Shown: positions 26,980 to 28,394 of the stretch, in pieces
How the letters are laid out: every line of letters starts with the position of its first letter
Numbering within the stretch: position 1 is the stretch's first letter
Source: Haplomitrium mnioides
Taxonomy: Eukaryota; Marchantiophyta; Haplomitriopsida; Calobryales
Reading direction: 5' to 3'
Length of the DNA stretch: 28,394 bases
Assembly (NCBI GenBank): GCA_049999725.1
Contig: JBNGIS010009528.1
Coordinates: 1-28,394 of the forward strand
The notes under the pieces: generated by a model
Told to the model about the DNA's origin: nothing
Seen by the model: only the letters and a program-made list of their open reading frames with translations
Databases searched by the model: none
Position numbers and translations under genes: made by a program

Positions 26980-28394
26980 TGGCTTGTGTTATATGCGTAT
27001 AAGTACAGGTTTGCCCAAAAGATAGTGTCTCCACACCTTGGTAGCATAAACCATTGCTAATTGCTCTCGATCTCTTGTAGAATAATTTCTCTCTGCCGCA
27101 TTCAATCGGCGTGACATGAAGGCAATTGGATGAAGTCCATTTTCAAACTCTTGCTGTAAAACCGCTCTAATAGCAAAATTACAAGCATTAAAATCAACTA
27201 TACAATGCCTCTTTGGATCATATGGTTGTAGAATTGGACGAGATGTCACCAATTCCTTGAGTTGTTGAAATGCCACTTGCTCCTTGGTCGTCCATTTGAA
27301 CTTTGCATCCTTCCCTAGTAAATCCGTTAGCGGTGCAGCAATATGAGCATAGTAATGAATGAATCTTTGATAAAAGCTTGCTAATCCATTAAAAGCTCGA
27401 ACATCCTTTGCATCATTCGGTGTTGGCCACTCTGCAATAGCCTTAATTTTCTCTTCCTCCATCTTGATGCCATCCGCAGAGACTTTATGCCCTAGATAAG
27501 TCACCTCTTGCTTCCAAAACTCACACTTAGACTTCTTGCAATAAAACTTCCAATTGCGTAGTCGTTGTAGTACCTCCTTGAGATGAGCGTGATGCTCAAC
27601 TTCACTTTTACTAAAGATAAGGATATCGTTTAAAAATACCAACAATGACTTATCCAATAACCCATCAAAAACTCGATGCATTTGATCCATAAATATCGTT
27701 GGAGCATTAGTAAGACCAAATGTAAGAACTTTCCACTCAAAATGCCCATACCTTGTGCGAAAAGTTGTCTTTGGTACATCACTTTGCTTGATTGGAATTT
27801 GCCAATAGCCACTTCAAAGATCCAACTTAGAAAAGAATCGTGCACCACTCAATTGATCCAATAAATCATCAATACGAGGTAGAGGATAGGCATTCTTCAC
27901 TGTTTGATTGTTCAATCCTTGATAATCCATACAAAGACGAAAGCCACCATCTTTCTTTGGCACAAAGAATACCAGAGCTCCCCAATGAGAAGTACTATAT
28001 TAAATGAAATTCTTCTCAAGAAGATCCGTCAATGTCTTTCAAAGCTCCTCTAATTCTTGTGGTGATAGCCGATATATAGGTCGATTATAAAGAGTGCTTC
28101 CCGATATCAACTCAATCAGAAAAGGCATTCCCCGATCGTTTGGTAACCCCTTTGGCAAATCCTCCGAAAACACATCCGCAAACTCTTTCAAAATATCATC
28201 TATCATTAAGGTATGCGCACCTTTTCTCCCCTCCTTACTCAAGTTCATGATAGGCTTAATCCAAACAACAAAGACAAGCAACTCTTGCTCCACTTAATTA
28301 ACATGCTGAATCAATTTAGACTTCTTCACCAATGGTGTCGAACACCCCAAAAGAAATTTCTTACCTTGTAAGGTAACTTGAATTTGTCGTTTTC
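26980..28394 (-). pseudogene. reverse transcriptase and RNase H of element 2 (cut by window edge)
   Basis: From the right edge: ILKEFADVFSEDLPKGLP, NRPIYRLSPQELEEL, then in broken frames [20 protein letters not shown] and TFGLTNAP. After MDQMHRVFDGLLDK comes LVFLNDILIFSK, where the catalytic YxDD is FLND (first Asp to Asn, near 27628-27630). The thumb (CEFWKQEVTYLGHKVSADGI) and RNase H (IVDFNACNFAIRAVLQQEF, RNYSTRDREQLAMVYA) follow. Here the first RNase H Asp word reads VDFNAC where V-D-A-S-D-F is common, so it may also be damaged. Protease and Gag lie outside the window. Confidence 0.92.

Larger units (their letters stand above)
23658..28394 (-). mobile_element. chromovirus-type Ty3/gypsy element (element 2), tandem and truncated by window
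   Basis: On the minus strand the order is reverse transcriptase (from the right edge), RNase H, integrase, chromodomain, polypurine tract, LTR (25304-24915), then a second, partial copy of the integrase C-terminal and chromodomain region (24914-24063), polypurine tract, LTR (24047-23658). A chromodomain after integrase defines chromoviruses. The left border is clear; the 5' LTR, Gag and protease lie beyond 28394. The two LTRs have the same length (390 bp) and by hand count differ at about 43 positions, so this is an old insertion. Coding is broken at many points. Confidence 0.9.

Overview
The window looks like repeat-rich nuclear DNA of a land plant with a large genome. The evidence is a decayed retrocopy of a plant-specific kelch-phosphatase (BSL family), two different Ty3/gypsy LTR retrotransposons, and several kilobases of degenerate minisatellite. 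I could not narrow the lineage; a non-flowering plant (fern, lycophyte or gymnosperm) is a guess. I see no intact cellular gene and no RNA gene. Ten Ns inside a GA repeat mark an assembly gap.

Layout: 1-988 AT-rich, no gene. 989-2838 intronless, frameshifted BSL phosphatase retropseudogene. 2857-3255 a ~14-bp minisatellite that starts where the pseudogene ends. 3256-5359 noncoding, with a small ~125-bp tandem repeat. 5364-15279 a decayed Ty3/gypsy element on the minus strand (element 1). 15284-19976 degenerate minisatellites, two copies of a GA/GAATA-linked module, and long GA and GT microsatellites. 19977-23657 AT-rich DNA with one possible decayed coding trace. 23658-28394 a chromovirus-type Ty3/gypsy element on the minus strand (element 2), running off the right edge.

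Element 1 is the main discovery. Read on the minus strand its polyprotein runs Gag (two CCHC knuckles), aspartic protease, a cytosine-5 DNA methyltransferase domain, reverse transcriptase (YIDD), RNase H, DDE integrase, and a C-terminal C4HC3 PHD finger. The element therefore once combined a DNA-methylation writer with a probable chromatin reader. The PHD finger sits where chromoviruses carry a chromodomain, and element 2 in this same window carries a real chromodomain there. All reading frames are now broken, many by changes that look like CpG to TpG/CpA decay.

The repeats of element 1 are not arranged as LTR-internal-LTR. In element orientation they read A1 (392 bp), internal, B1 (173 bp), A2 (392 bp), 11-bp spacer, B2 (173 bp): a split-direct-repeat layout. 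It can be read as a 2-LTR circle opened inside one LTR. The 11-bp spacer resembles two unprocessed cDNA ends joined together, and the outer ends are TG/CA with a 4-bp GTCT on each side. The element has no TGG-type tRNA primer site. Instead, 14 nt placed 5 nt from the LTR end are perfectly complementary to a stretch inside the LTR, which suggests Tf1-like self-priming.

Element 2 carries the C-terminal integrase and chromodomain region twice, separated by an LTR, which is a tandem, internally deleted arrangement. Both copies have Lys at the catalytic Glu position of integrase.
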